A stretch of 64,000 bases of DNA from Andrena cerasifolii (Eukaryota; Arthropoda; Insecta; Hymenoptera; Andrenidae). The translations under genes and the position numbers were made by a program. The stretch lies in assembly GCF_050908995.1 (NCBI RefSeq), contig NC_135123.1:17112001-17176000 (forward strand), written 5' to 3'. Shown piece after piece: positions 46,481 through 59,200 of this stretch (its first letter is position 1; each line of letters opens with the position of its first letter). Under the pieces are notes generated by a model. The model was not told where the DNA came from. It worked only from the letters and a program-made list of their open reading frames with translations, and did not search any database.

Positions 46481-47621
46481 CTTTCAGGTAGGTATTTCTT
46501 CGATGGTTTTACATGATTTATTCTATTTCATGCATTTCTTCGATGGTTTTGCGTGATTTATTTCATTTCGTCGATTTCTTCGATGATTTTGAACTCATGA
46601 ACACATGTCTTCCACAAATAATGTTGTTGTTTATATAAATTTTTATGTTAAATAAATTTGTTTGGCGTTAAATAAACCTGAATAGAATAGCAAGGTTAAA
46701 AGGCGTATGTGTTCTTGTTTTGTTGCGATCCTTCTTTCTCGGTCGTTGCACGGAATACGTTTATAAAACGATCTTTAAATTGTTACTCTAACAGAATCAT
46801 TTGTAAATCGCGGGTTTCGACTGACTTCTTGAATTCTAATTCCTACCACACGTAGCGTTACAATCTGTTTCGAGGCTTCATCGGTAACGTTGCATGCGAC
46901 ACAAAAATGGTAAGGTGGTTCTAGGACTCCCCCAAACCGGTGACAGAAAAATGCATTGGTTGATAGGTCTATCCTATACCTCGTCTGTGCTCCCGTAAAC
47001 GATTCTGTATCGATAAAGTTGAATGCGACCACGGACGAGGTATTCTCGGTTAAATTTATTAAATTTTTTTATTTCACACCTGCACAATCCTTATACATAA
47101 TTACTTTATAACAAGTATAATTGGAATTATCGACATCAGTACAAGATGTTGAATACATCAACTTCCTTCTCAACATTATTTTATTCTTTTCACATTTCCT
47201 TGCATTATTTTAAGGAACTTTTGTTTATTGTATCTTCTTTCCTATTTCTTTAAACGTAATAATAAAATAAACGATTCGAATCTTAATACTCGTTTTCACA
47301 ACGTCGAAACGATAAGCGATGTGACAGGTAAAAGTGGTGTGCTAGACTGCTTTTAAATACACAGCTTGTCAATTCGATATGTTAGTGGTGATTCTTCATG
47401 AGCAAATTTGTTGGTTCGGTTTGTGGTTATCAAAAATTGGGAAAATGGACAGTCTGACTACCGCGTCACGTTCATACCGGCCCTAGAGGTGTTATGCGTC
47501 ATTCTTACAGTCTTTCCGTAGCAGGGGACCAAATTCTTTCTTTTACCAAAAAGAAGATATAGATTTAGACAAAGCGTAGGTAAGATAGGCCTACATTTTA
47601 AGGAAGGTTCTGTGCCACCCA
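46481..47621. other. AT-rich intergenic stretch
   Basis: Contains a short TTCTTCGATGGTTTT repeat near 46497-46590 and otherwise no recognisable gene or repeat. Confidence 0.4.
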
Positions 47622-48157
47622 GGGGGACCAAGCCGTCTTTGTTTGGCTGAAGTTTTCCCGTTTAGTTAGCACCGTATTGGTAGGAGGCGCTAGGTACATC
47701 ACACACCATACCTACGTGTATCAGTGAGCACGACACACAACCTTTCGACGTTGGTGAAATGTTACCATGACGACCGTCGTCATTTAGAAATGTTTGGCGC
47801 AGACACGAGGAAGTGTCCTCACTTTCCCTGGTTTACCCTTTCTAAGGCCGTCTGACCATGGATTGTCGCGTCAGTGACGCGTATGCAGCAGATAGAAGGA
47901 TATACAAAGCAATTGAATATATTTTCTTTTCCTAAGAAAAGAAGAAATATTCAATTTCAATGTTTATCCTTCTATCTGCTGCATACGTGTCGCTGGCGCG
48001 ACGATCCGTGGACAGGTTTTAAAGTAAACGGTACATTACACGTATACACATACACATACGTCCCGATTCACACCAATTCACACATTCACAGTTTAGTACG
48101 CACCTCATTGGTAGGAGGCGCTACAAACTCTGCTTCAACTTTCGTAAGAGGGAAGCT
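47622..48157. mobile_element. Interrupted copy of the CAGGGGG MITE
   Basis: The left part (47622-47692) and right part (48091-48157) both match the intact 118-bp element at 32088-32205. Both retain the middle segment around ATTGGTAGGAGGCGCTA, so about 33 bp of the MITE is duplicated on each side of an insertion of about 400 bp that contains a long hairpin. Confidence 0.65.
47858..48012. repeat. Long imperfect hairpin of about 155 nt
   Basis: Arms of about 75 bp: ATGCAGCAGATAGAAGGATA faces TATCCTTCTATCTGCTGCAT, with further pairing outward (TGTCGCGTCAGTGACGCGTA against TACGTGTCGCTGGCGCGACG). The loop is about 5 nt near 47934. It could be a small foldback element or a hairpin-RNA source. Confidence 0.75.
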
Positions 48158-48453
48158 GGTCGGAGACCAGCGGGACGTACGCGACGCACTCTCGCGCCAA
48201 CTACCCCAGTTACCATCCACGCGTAGACGCGAGTACACAATTTCTGCCGGCATAAGCGTCGGCGTCGTTCGAAAATTTCACCGGTTTTCCCGTAATTAAC
48301 GAGTATTTCGTTCAACGACTGTTGTCACGGTCCTGCCGCGATCGGGATTCTATGCTGCCTGCCGTACCATCCCGCTCCTTCCGAGTTGTCACTTTCAAAT
48401 AGTTCTGTCCGAGTTCCGGTTACTTCCGCGCTTAGGCGCTTAAGATGCGCGAT

Positions 48454-49028
48454 CAGTGTTGCCAACTCGGATCCGTAGAGAAAAGTTCAACATTCCGTAG
48501 GATTCCGTAGATCCCCCTTTCAAAAATCCATTGATCTACGGATTTTCTTCATAAGTGTTAATTATTACAGGTACGAAAGAAGCTAATTCCCTTGCTCATG
48601 GAAACCGTCCTTCCCCAAATCCTTTCTAGACATCTTATTTTTCGATCCGCACCTAAAATCCTCAAAAAAATTTTTTGTCGCAACGAAAATTCACAAATTA
48701 CGAAGAAAGTTCACGTGCAAAAGTTACGAAATCAACCGTTCTTTCAGTTTCAACGATTCGAGTGTCTTCGTTGCGAGTCGTGGGATGCCAAGTGTCAAGA
48801 TTCGTTAATTCCTTTGTTTCGTCTTAATGGATCATTGGTTGAGTATTTTTTGTGGGAGACGGAGAGATTCTATTACAGTACCGATGAACAAATAAATGTG
48901 TGGCAACAGATGTCGCTATTAGTCGTTACAAATAAAAGTGATTCTTTTGCTGATTATAGGTTACTAATTCATGAAAATGATAAAAAATACGTAGCTATTC
49001 GGAACAATCCGGTGGGTTGGTAACACTG
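48454..49028. mobile_element. hAT-like element with 8-bp TSD
   Basis: A 575-bp element with inverted ends CAGTGTTGCCAAC and GTTGGTAACACTG and an exact 8-bp direct repeat TGCGCGAT at 48446-48453 and 49029-49036. It contains a plus-strand open frame (48592-49023, 143 codons) with FECLRCESWDAKC and WETERFYYSTDEQINVWQQM but no domain that I recognise; it may be a transposase remnant or chance. Confidence 0.82.
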
Positions 49029-49036
49029 TGCGCGAT

Positions 49037-50208
49037 GCCGGCAGAAATATCGGCGGAATAACGTGCTACGAATCGCAAGATCTTGTATACAGTGACGAGT
49101 GGTTCGGCAAGCTTGCAACGTTACGTTTGTCCGAAGGTGTACAACGTTCGTTGAAAGTAAACGACGCACGCTGGCGCTTCTCCGTCCGTGCGAAGCCAAA
49201 CGCGTTGGCCCTGTTCCTGGTGCAGCTGAAATGTCTAAATCTAAACGATCAGAAAGCGGCTCGTCGTTTGATCGGTAAGCGAACGTTTCATTTGGGTTGC
49301 AAGCACGAGACCACCAAGTCTACGAATATATAAGTCATTTATTTCGCCCGTATTCGGTCCACATCAGAGTATCTCTATGCTACAGTCGATAAAAATTAGC
49401 TAAGGCTTTGGACTATCCGGTGTAGTAATTGCGATACCTTCGCGAAATTTTGACGGTTATGTCCTGCGCTCCCGCTCGCGCTATGTACAGTTTTAGTAGA
49501 TAAGATAAGCAACGAAAGAAGGGTCAGGCTGAGAGAGACAGAGAGATAGAGAGAAACGCGGAAAGGTGAAGCGAAGAGAGACGCGTTTAAAGGGCGAGAA
49601 TATGGGAATAGGAACGCGTCGCGAGTGGCGCAATTGGACTCTGTCCATGTATGTATATGTACAAACAACGTCGCTGACGATACGTGATACCCGCGTAGGA
49701 TGTCGAATTTTATCGATGGAGAGGTTCGGCGCGGAGCGGCGGTTTTGGGTTAGGGCTCGAAACCGATGCCTCGGGGTCGAGGAGAACTCGATCCCCCGTT
49801 CTCGGCTGGATTCGCGCGACATCCTCGTACGATGCGTAACATACCTACCCTACCTACGCGCACTCTAACGCGTGGTTCGCTTATGCTTATACCTATATCT
49901 AGAGAAGGAAAATGTATCGATACGCGTCGGATCGCGTTACCCTGGGACGCACATAGTTACATACATAGATGCTATGCCGCGAGCCTGCTCATCGGCCGAA
50001 ATACTGCACGGTGCTCCGGAAGTTCCGGAACCTTTCGAGCCTCGAGAAGAATCGCCCGTGGAGGCGATCGTCGAATTCGCGAACACGCGGGAACTCTCGG
50101 TCGAGAGGTACTCTCGGGTGACTAGTAGCAGAGTCGGCGCGGAGGTTATGCGTTCCTCGGTCCTCGGTCCTCGTTCCTCGCCGGCGATTCGGACTCGAAA
50201 GGGTGTGT
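49037..50208. other. Cv-2 3' flank and probable 3' UTR
   Basis: Downstream of the cv-2 stop on the minus strand. TTTATT at about 49338 on the plus strand would be AATAAA for that gene, so the 3' UTR may reach about 49.3 kb (inference). A plus-strand open frame of about 100 codons (49028-49333) has no recognised domain and is not called a gene. Confidence 0.35.
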
Positions 50209-53200
50209 TCAAGGCAAACGCGGACCAAGCGACGCTGACCCCAACGGCTGGTCCCAACCGGTTCGACACCTGGTCGATTTCCGCCAGTGCGGCAGCTGAA
50301 TGCCCAGTCTCTTGCACTCGTGCGCGTACGCGGTGAACGACTCGCAGTAGCAGTTCTCGCTGGGGCATTCGCACATGTCCTGCAGGCAAGCCTTGTAGTA
50401 CATGGTCGGGTTCACCTTCTTGTGACAAGCGTCGAATATCTGCGACCTCAGCCGGTTGCACAACCTGCGTATCCAGATCGCGTTTAGACTTTTGACTTTA
50501 CACTTTATTGCTCGATCTCTTACCGATGATCCTTTCGTCCTCTGCAACGCCTCTCCCGGTCGAGGTTCATCGGCTTCGGTCTGACGCAGCTCTTCTTTGC
50601 GCCCACGGCCCACGACTGTCCAAACGATTGGGGGTCTTGCAAAAGTCTGCCCCTTCGATTAGTAAAGTCGTCCTTGGGCAGGGAATTGAAGTTGCCGCAG
50701 AGACCGCAAAGTCGGCCTCTGTACGAAGTCGGCGCCGACACTTCGAGAAAGCTGATCCCGTCCCACAGAACCTTGATTCCAATCTGCGTGCTTACGATTA
50801 TGCTGTCGGCCGTTCGGTTCACTTCCAATCGGTTGGCCACTCGATACGGCACCTCCACCTTCTTCCCGTTCACCTTCACTCGCATCTTTTGGCCGAGATT
50901 CACCTTCAGCTCGCCCACCTACGGACAGAAAATGACGAAACACTGGTCAGCTGGTTACTCGCGCGAGCGGCACCCGCTATCCTCGCGGACAGCTTTATTC
51001 GATACCTTCATGGCGATAGTTTTCGTCCACGCGGAGAATCTGCTCGACCTGGCGTCGTTGGTCACCCGTATGCTAAACGCGTGCCCCGAACAATCGCTGG
51101 CCAACTGGTACTTGCACGCTCCCTTGAAGCTGTAGAACTTTCCGTCGAACGTGCGGTAATGCGGGTCCCCGAACACAGTGCACACCCCGTCGCCTGCACA
51201 CCAAAACACATGCTGCATATTTTAGAGTGACTCTTATTTAATCTTGGTGGAACTTTTTTTTCTTCGGGGAACATTTTCTTTGCGACACCCCCCGAATAGT
51301 TCGAAATAATAAAAAAAATCTGTAACGTGTGAATAATTATTTAACAGCTCACAAAGTCGATTTTATTTAATATCCTCCAAGTTATTGGTTACATAAAAAA
51401 ATGTGTCAAACAAAAGTTGTAGATACAGATAAGGGAGGGGCATTTTTTATGTTGTACTAATTAATTTTTCTCGTACGACCAACGGTTTCGAAAAAAGTTT
51501 AAATCCTTCTCGAACACTTCTTATTTATGAAGGCGAAGAAAAAAAATTGTAAATATTTTTTAACCTTATTTTCAGTGTTTGAGACATTATGATTGTTTCC
51601 TGAAAATTAGGGACCGAAATTTGCAAAATATCGAAGATATAGTCGTTAAAAGTGAAGTATGATCATGGGTGACAGAAACAATGCTGGTAACAGCATTAAC
51701 CTTTGGGATTGAAGAGAAAAATAGACATTTATTTTGGTTTTCGTAAGAAATTTAAAATTTTAAAAAGATCGGACCTGAAATCTTGCACTTTTAAAAAACT
51801 GACAAGTGTGAGTAATTGCGTATCGTATAGCCATGCAAAATTTGAAGTAAGTCGGTGGAATAGTTTTTGAGTAATCGTGGGTAAAATGTTTGACAATCGT
51901 GATTTCGAGAAAAATGCATTTGAATACCTCATTTCTGATATTTTCGATATTTTTGCGAATTTCGGTCCCTAATTTTCAGGAAACAGCTCGTGACATGTCA
52001 AACACCGAAAATATGGAAATCTTTTTTTATCTTTTTGGTATATCTCGATATATGCTCCGCCTAAAATGTTTAAAAAATAGTCCTCGAAAATAAAAATTAC
52101 AATTTTTTTCTTCGCCTTGGTAAATAAAAAAAAAATGTTAATTTTTCCTTTTAGTTTCTCGGACTGTTTTTTAAAACCGTTTGTCGCGCGAGAAAAATTA
52201 ATACAACGTAAAAGATGCTCCTTATCTGTATCTACAACTTTTGTTTGACATATTTTTTAATGTACTTAATAACTTGGTGGATATTATATAAAATCTACTT
52301 CGCGAGATGTTCAGTAACTATGTACATGTCCAAGGGCCTAGGGGCAACTTTACAGAATTTTTTTCTTTTTCGTCGCGCCGCACCGGGTACCAGACTGATC
52401 CAAACTACTCAAGTAATATTGTACATTAAACATATATAACAAAAAAAAAAACAGATGTTACTTTCGACACAGCGTGGACAGCACTGGCCCTCCGAATGCT
52501 CCAGCTTGGAATTCGGCGGACAGGGTAAATTCAACGGCGGACACATCGGCATCGCGCATCGCACTTTGCCCTGTGTGCAAGCGCATGCCTTGCAGGAATC
52601 AAGCTTCCAAGTTTCGCCATCCTGCCTAGGACAAAACAGAGCTTTTAAACCAACCGTCGGCGTCGTTGCGTCCGCTTCTGTTTCGTTATCGGAAATCGGT
52701 ATGGGTGACGCGTAGGGTGAAATACTCGCCCCGTAGGTTTTGCCGGCGTAGGTGCACGAGGGTCGAACCTCCTCGACCTCGGGACACTGTGGGCAGCATC
52801 GTCCGGGCAGAACGATCTGGTGCTCGCTGGGACAGTCGTGCACCGGGCAAGTTTCCCTGACGCAGGTCACGGCAGAGTTTGAGCAGCTGCACCGCGTGCA
52901 CTTGTCGACGTAGAATTGCTTGCCGGAGTTGTAGATCATGGTGCCTAGCATGCAGGCCCCTTTAGGCGGTGACAGGTACCTTCCGCTGCCTGTGAGATCA
53001 ACGATGAATCGTAGAATAGCTATCTGGACATCTAGTATATCTAGTACAGCCGTCTTGGCCCAAAAGGGGCGCGCTCTACCTCAGGCTTTCGCCTATACGA
53101 GCATTTGGCTTGCAAGGTGGTATTAGCGGTACATGACTAGCGACCCCGCCAGGGCCGGGTCGGAAAAAGCAGAGAAGGACCACGCTTGACTCCACGGCGT

Positions 53201-56200
53201 CCACTGTAGGAATTTTACTCTCTGAGCAGGATGCCAGGTCACGAGGAATATAATACATTCGCGACCAGACTAAGTCCCTGGCTATCTTCTGCTCTCTTTG
53301 GGGTGCATGCACTCACCCAGGACCACCAGGGACGCTCTGGTGGCCGGGGACGGCCTTGCATAAAATCGCATGCCCGTCCTGATGCGAATCGGGTACACCG
53401 GGAACGCAACTGCCCGTACAGGGGTTAGAAGAACCACCTGCCCCTGGTGGGTAGCTATCTGGACAGTAGAATCTACTCCGGTTGGCTAAGTAGTAGAAAA
53501 TGCTAGAAAATGGTACCGGGTTACTACCTCTGCAGCGCGGGCAACACTCGCCGGGATCGTGGACGATCCGCGAGGATGGACAGTGGAGCACAGGGCAGGC
53601 TTGTTTGGCGCAAGACAGCCGGCCCCCGTTGCATCTGCAAGTGACGCAGGGGTCCTCGGTGGTGGTCACCGATCTGTCTGCCGTGACCATTTGTCCGTTC
53701 ACGTGGCAGCCTGTGCGAGAAAAATACATACGGACGTATAGGTAGTAGGTATACACAGGTACTGGATGGACTCATGGTTCGCGGTACGTACCCACGCACA
53801 CCGGGCAACACTGGCCGGCCGCGGCCGGTATAGGTTTCGAGCATGGCGTGTAGCAGTGCAGTAGTGACTCGCTGATCACTCCGGCCTTGCAAACGAAGAT
53901 CCTGCACGGGTCGTTTCCTTCCGTCCACTCGGTCTCGGACTCGTGGTACACTCCGTTTCGCAGGCATCCTTTCAACCAAACATCGTGAAATTTTTCAGTG
54001 GCCAACAGCCGGCGCTCTCGAGTCGATGGGGTGGATTCGAAAGAGCGGAGGGGTGAAAAGTGCCTGGTTCGAACTCCGAGAGAAGAGGGCGAGACTACTC
54101 GCGACGTTGCCTCGCGGGGCGAATTTCGTAGTCGGTTGGTAGCGGGAATAGGAACGGGCTTGCGTCACGGAGAACGTATAATTAATAGAGAAAGAGATAA
54201 AGAGGCTGCCGCGGCCGGTGTAAACAGTCGGGCGCGCGCGCCGATGCGCGATGCCCAAGTTCCTCGGGTTTATCGGCGTATCGGCGTATCGAGGAACAGA
54301 AGCGGCTTTGTGCCCCGGGAACAATGCTCCGCCTCGGTCATTCCGCCCGCTCAAACTCTGTCCTTTTCCCTTTGTCACGCTCGCGCCGCGTCGCGTCCCG
54401 TTGAATACGGGAATTGGGGATCGCGTCGAGCGTTCACGACCTCGTTCTTCCGTACCTTTACACCTGTGGCAGCACTCGTCGTCGCGCGGCTCCAACAAGG
54501 TGTAACATCCTTCGATGCTAGGGCACTCCTGCTGTTTCCTGCACTCGACGAAACCGTTCTGCGACAGAGACAAAAAGAGCAGGGTGTATATGTACATAGA
54601 TAGTTGGGTTTGAAGAATCGTTAACCGAGGTGTTGCGCTGTGCGCTACGCAACGACTCGGTTCGGTTCGGCTCTCGGTCCAGTCGGTTATCGCGGCCAGC
54701 TCCGGTGCAATTATTTCTCCGGCTGCTTATCGCGACCTATAATTAAACCCTTGCGAGGGACTTATCTCGCGAGCGGATTGCGTAAAGCAATTTAACGCGG
54801 GTCACGGGTGCCCGTGTAGCGAACGCGAGAAGGTCGGGGCTCTCGAAAATAAGCAAGATTACGGCCGGTGAAGGCGTGCTGGAGCAAACACGAAACAAGG
54901 CGTTCGTTTGCCCCAGCTGTCCGTCAGCGAAAGCGAAAGGAAACGAGCTTTCAAGACGTCCTCGAGGTCGGTCGATCCCTCGATTTATGGCCTGATCGTC
55001 TTTGATATCCCACTAGATTGACCGAGCAAACGAATAATTGTGTCGCTCGCAGCTGGCGCGGCTCGGTTCTCGATCCGCGTCGCACCGCGCCGCGCCGCCG
55101 CTCGTCCAACCAGAGGAAACTGAAATCTCTTGGCGAGTCGACCAGTCGACGAGTCAACGAACCAAACGCGCAGATAATTGCCGGTTCACCGACAGTTCTG
55201 CTAACATTGCGCGTCATCGTTGTCGTCGTCGTCGGCGGCGGCCACGTCCACGTTCACGTGCGGTGCTTGGAAGAATTTTTTGCGACCGATAGGTCTAGAT
55301 AACGCGCCTCGAATCGCCATGCGAGACGACCTATCGAACCACTCTTCTTTCCACGGGAGTATCGGCGAGTCTTTGGATTATCGCGGGGTCCGCGCGCGTC
55401 CGACTGCTCGGATTCTTCCGTTCGACCTCTCGAACCCAGCCGGGCCGGCGCTGCCGCCGGTAGACTTTCCTCCCGGACTTCTTCCTTTTACCTTGCATAT
55501 GCAGTTGAAGCACTTGGTGTTCGGGATCTTGTCGACGGTAAAGTCTTCTCCCTCGATGTCGCAAGTCTCTCGGCTTCCTGCAATCAGACGCCGCAACGCG
55601 AATCATTGTGGGAAAAGAATCCGGTAATGTCGAGCGAACGGATTGGCGGCCGATACGCGTCGCCGTGGTGGCGGTCGCGGTCGCAGTCGCAGTTGCGGTT
55701 GCGCGATATCGATTTCGCGAGCCGATAATCCGCGCGAGATGCCGGAAACGACGCGACGCGACGAGATGGAACGATATGGCTGCGGCCGTTCCGACGATCG
55801 ACCTTCGCGTTCCGCGACTCTTGCGCGCAACCACGAAACTCCAGGGGAACGAAGCGCGACGGACGGAATCGTCCAATCGAAAACTGCAGTAACAGTTACT
55901 GCCACTGCTGCTACTACTACTTACGTGAGTGTTTTCCCGTCTCGAGACCCACTCTCGATCTCGATCTCGATCCGAATCTCGATCCGGCCAGCCTAGTGAT
56001 CGTGAGCGCGAAAAAATCTACGAGAGATCGGTACGGTGATGGGTACGGTACGGCCAGCCTGTTCCCAAGCACGATCCATCGTAAACGATCTCCGCTGCTA
56101 GGTCTGCGAAGCCATCGTCAACGTCCCTCTCGGTTCCCTCGCGCGCGTATTCCTGCACACTTTAAGCAACTTTCTTTAAAACGTGCCACACATGCTCTCC

Positions 56201-59200
56201 ACCTTTTTCAATCTCTCTCCCTCTCCCCCTCTCTCTCTCTCTCTCTCTCTGCTGCTGAAAATTCCACGCCCGATAGTGAAAAACCTGACGCACCGTTTCA
56301 TCGAGATGAAAAGTTCCTTACGCGGGGAGATCCGCGGCGTTTCTAATTCTCCTTTCTCTTCCCTTTTCTACGTGTCCCCTTGTCCTGTTTTCAAGTGCGC
56401 AGGAATGCGAGCGAGAAAGGACGCGGCGTTGGCGTTCGCGTTCTCTCGCTTCCCCGTTTCCCTTCCATTCTGCCGCCCCGAATCGTCTGCCTCTTTAGCT
56501 TTACGGTTAGGGTAACTCGGGGTAATATGCCACTTCGCAGTCATTTTTTAAACAACGCACACGCGGCGTTGCATCTCCACTAATTCCGTTCAATTTAGCG
56601 TAACTGCTAAGACGATAGTAGATTTTAGCTTTTACCTTCTTTTGTTTGCAGTAAATCGTGGTAAATTATAAAAGTTTTGTTTTTACATTTCTGCGAACAG
56701 TTCTACAAAAATTCGATAGATTATGATAGAGTATACTAACAAACAAATTTTGTAACCTCTCACACATCCGATAAAACTAGGTACTTTGTGCAGAGATTTT
56801 CAACCCTTCTTTTTATGGCGCCTGGAGTAATATGCCACTTGTGACTTATCTTTATAACTCTTTCTATTTAATTTAATGCCATCGAGTTTTTTTTGTATTA
56901 GCAACTTCAAACCGTACTGTTTGGTCAGATAAAACTTTAAAGGAAGCCATTCGAATAGCGAAGAAGGCCCGTACTACAATATTGAACAAATTATGAGAAT
57001 GCAAATATTACTACTATGTAGATAAAAACTACTTGCAAAACTTGTGGATCCACGAAGACTGCGTAGAGATTGGAGTCTGTTCAGTTTGTAAGAAATAGCA
57101 ATTTTTCAAATATATTTTACGTTTCATCGAGTTCAAATATTTATTATCAGTTACTAATAGTTTGAACAGTTTAAAATATTGTTGATCCGGAAAAATTTGA
57201 GTGATTATATCGCACTTCATAGCTTCTGGCATATTTACCCACGATTTGGGTAATATGCCACTTTCGAGGACTTTTATATTTGTACGTTTCTCACTGAACT
57301 ATAAAATTTACATATCTCTACTTATTAGTCGATACATGGAAATAGTTAGACTTTCATACGGTTTTATCTTTTTCCCTGTATCCACTTACACTTGCGAGTT
57401 ATCGCGTTTCAAAGTTAACCGTGGCATATTACCACGAGTTCCTCTACGCGTAAAGAGTACCTATCCTCGCGCGTCGCGCGCAAACGATCAAGAGCATCGC
57501 GGATCACGCCGCTAGTTTCTAGGAAGCTACCTACGTAGATATAACATCGGTCGCTTCGTCCGTATCCCTTGCTTACAAACGTTCGACGAATCGCAGCAAA
57601 TTCCGCGACTGCGACTAATCGCGAGACCGGACTGACTGTGTCAAAGTAGGTGCACATCTATCGTACGTATAGAGGCACCCGTGGGTACCTAAAAACTAGA
57701 GATCCCTATTTCACGTGTATTTAAATACACGTGAATTTAGATACTCGTGTATTTATAAATACACGTATATTAACGTATCCGTATTTTGATTCGTCTGATT
57801 TTTAATATCTACAGATATCCCAGAACTCTGGGGGATTGCGAAATTCATAAAAGAATTAATGTATTTAAATATATTTACTAGAATAATATGCGGAAAGTAT
57901 GGTTTTACAAATTTTCAGATCCGTAACTAATAACACAATTATAAAATTAACAAGATTTATTTAATCGACTACCTATTTTGATACAAAAAATTAAGGCATT
58001 ACTGGTAATAAGCGAGCTTCTTTTTAGACGCAACGATAATCCTTAAAATTGAAAGACATCACTCGGTTTTATTACGCTTATTGCTTAAGTGACCGCCATT
58101 GCCCATTCTCCCGTAGTTAATGTCCAATTCTGATGAAAATACACAAATACGTTGATACACGTGTATTTAAATACACGTGAAATAGTGCACGGGTACCCGT
58201 GCACTAAAAGCTACACGGATCGAGGTACGGATATACGTAATACACGTGTACCCGTGTACACGTGTCTTTTTACTACAGGTACCATACCGTGGTCTCTACT
58301 AAAAACGTTTGGGGATATCGCGACCCGACGAACGCGTCTATTTGGCCGGAAAGAGGTTTAGATTTATAGTGGAACAGCCGTGCCGGACGGCGATGCCCTT
58401 TCGGATTCGCGTTTGTCGGTGCTATCCGCTGGCCGTTGGGCCGAGTGCGATTTCCCGCGCGATGCTCACCAACAACCACTCGGAAATAGACTCGAGTGTG
58501 ACGTCGCGCCGTAAATCCACGCGGTCGGGTGAGAAGGGATGTCGCGGTTCTCGGTTCCCGTTTCCCGCGCTGGTGCAAGCTTGGACGAAGCGACGAGTTA
58601 GATTTGGGGTGTCGATCGATCGGCGATGCGCGATCTGGGCAGACCGGAAGTGGAAAACTGAGCGGAGCGGAGCGAACGTCCCGCTGCACCGATCCGCGCG
58701 ATACGCCGCGCCGGCAACTTGCTCTTTCGAGTCATCGAGTCGAGATTCGACCCGACTAGGCGCAAATAGACCGGCAGATAATGGAGATAGACTAAGAATA
58801 GAGCGTTTAAAACACGTAAATGGAGCGTGACGCGCCTCGCAGCTCGCTGGCGAACGCGCGGACGCGAGCGCGACTGACTTTCAATCGCGACCGGATCGGG
58901 CCGGACCGATGGTTTCTGAATTCGTGAATCGGCGCGGCTCGGCGGCTCGGCAGCTCGAGGTTCTCGGTGAGGCCTCGTGTCGGTCGTTGCCTCGTTCACT
59001 CGGGTATCCGTTCGCTTCTACTCGCGATCCCACCCTGGCCCGCACCCTTTCCCGAGGGTCTCTGGATTTGCAAAAAGACGCGGAAACGAAAGCGAAATGG
59101 AGACCGCAAACGGCTGCCGAACTCACCTATTATACTTTCCGAGGCGTCGCAACGACCGACTGACGAAAGAATAGCCAAGGCCAGAGCTAGGGCCAACCGC

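Noticed and set aside
54000..54603. About 200-codon frames on both strands
   Set aside because: They overlap the cv-2 VWC1 exon and adjacent intron; only 54456-54558 is supported as coding, by homology and splice phase.
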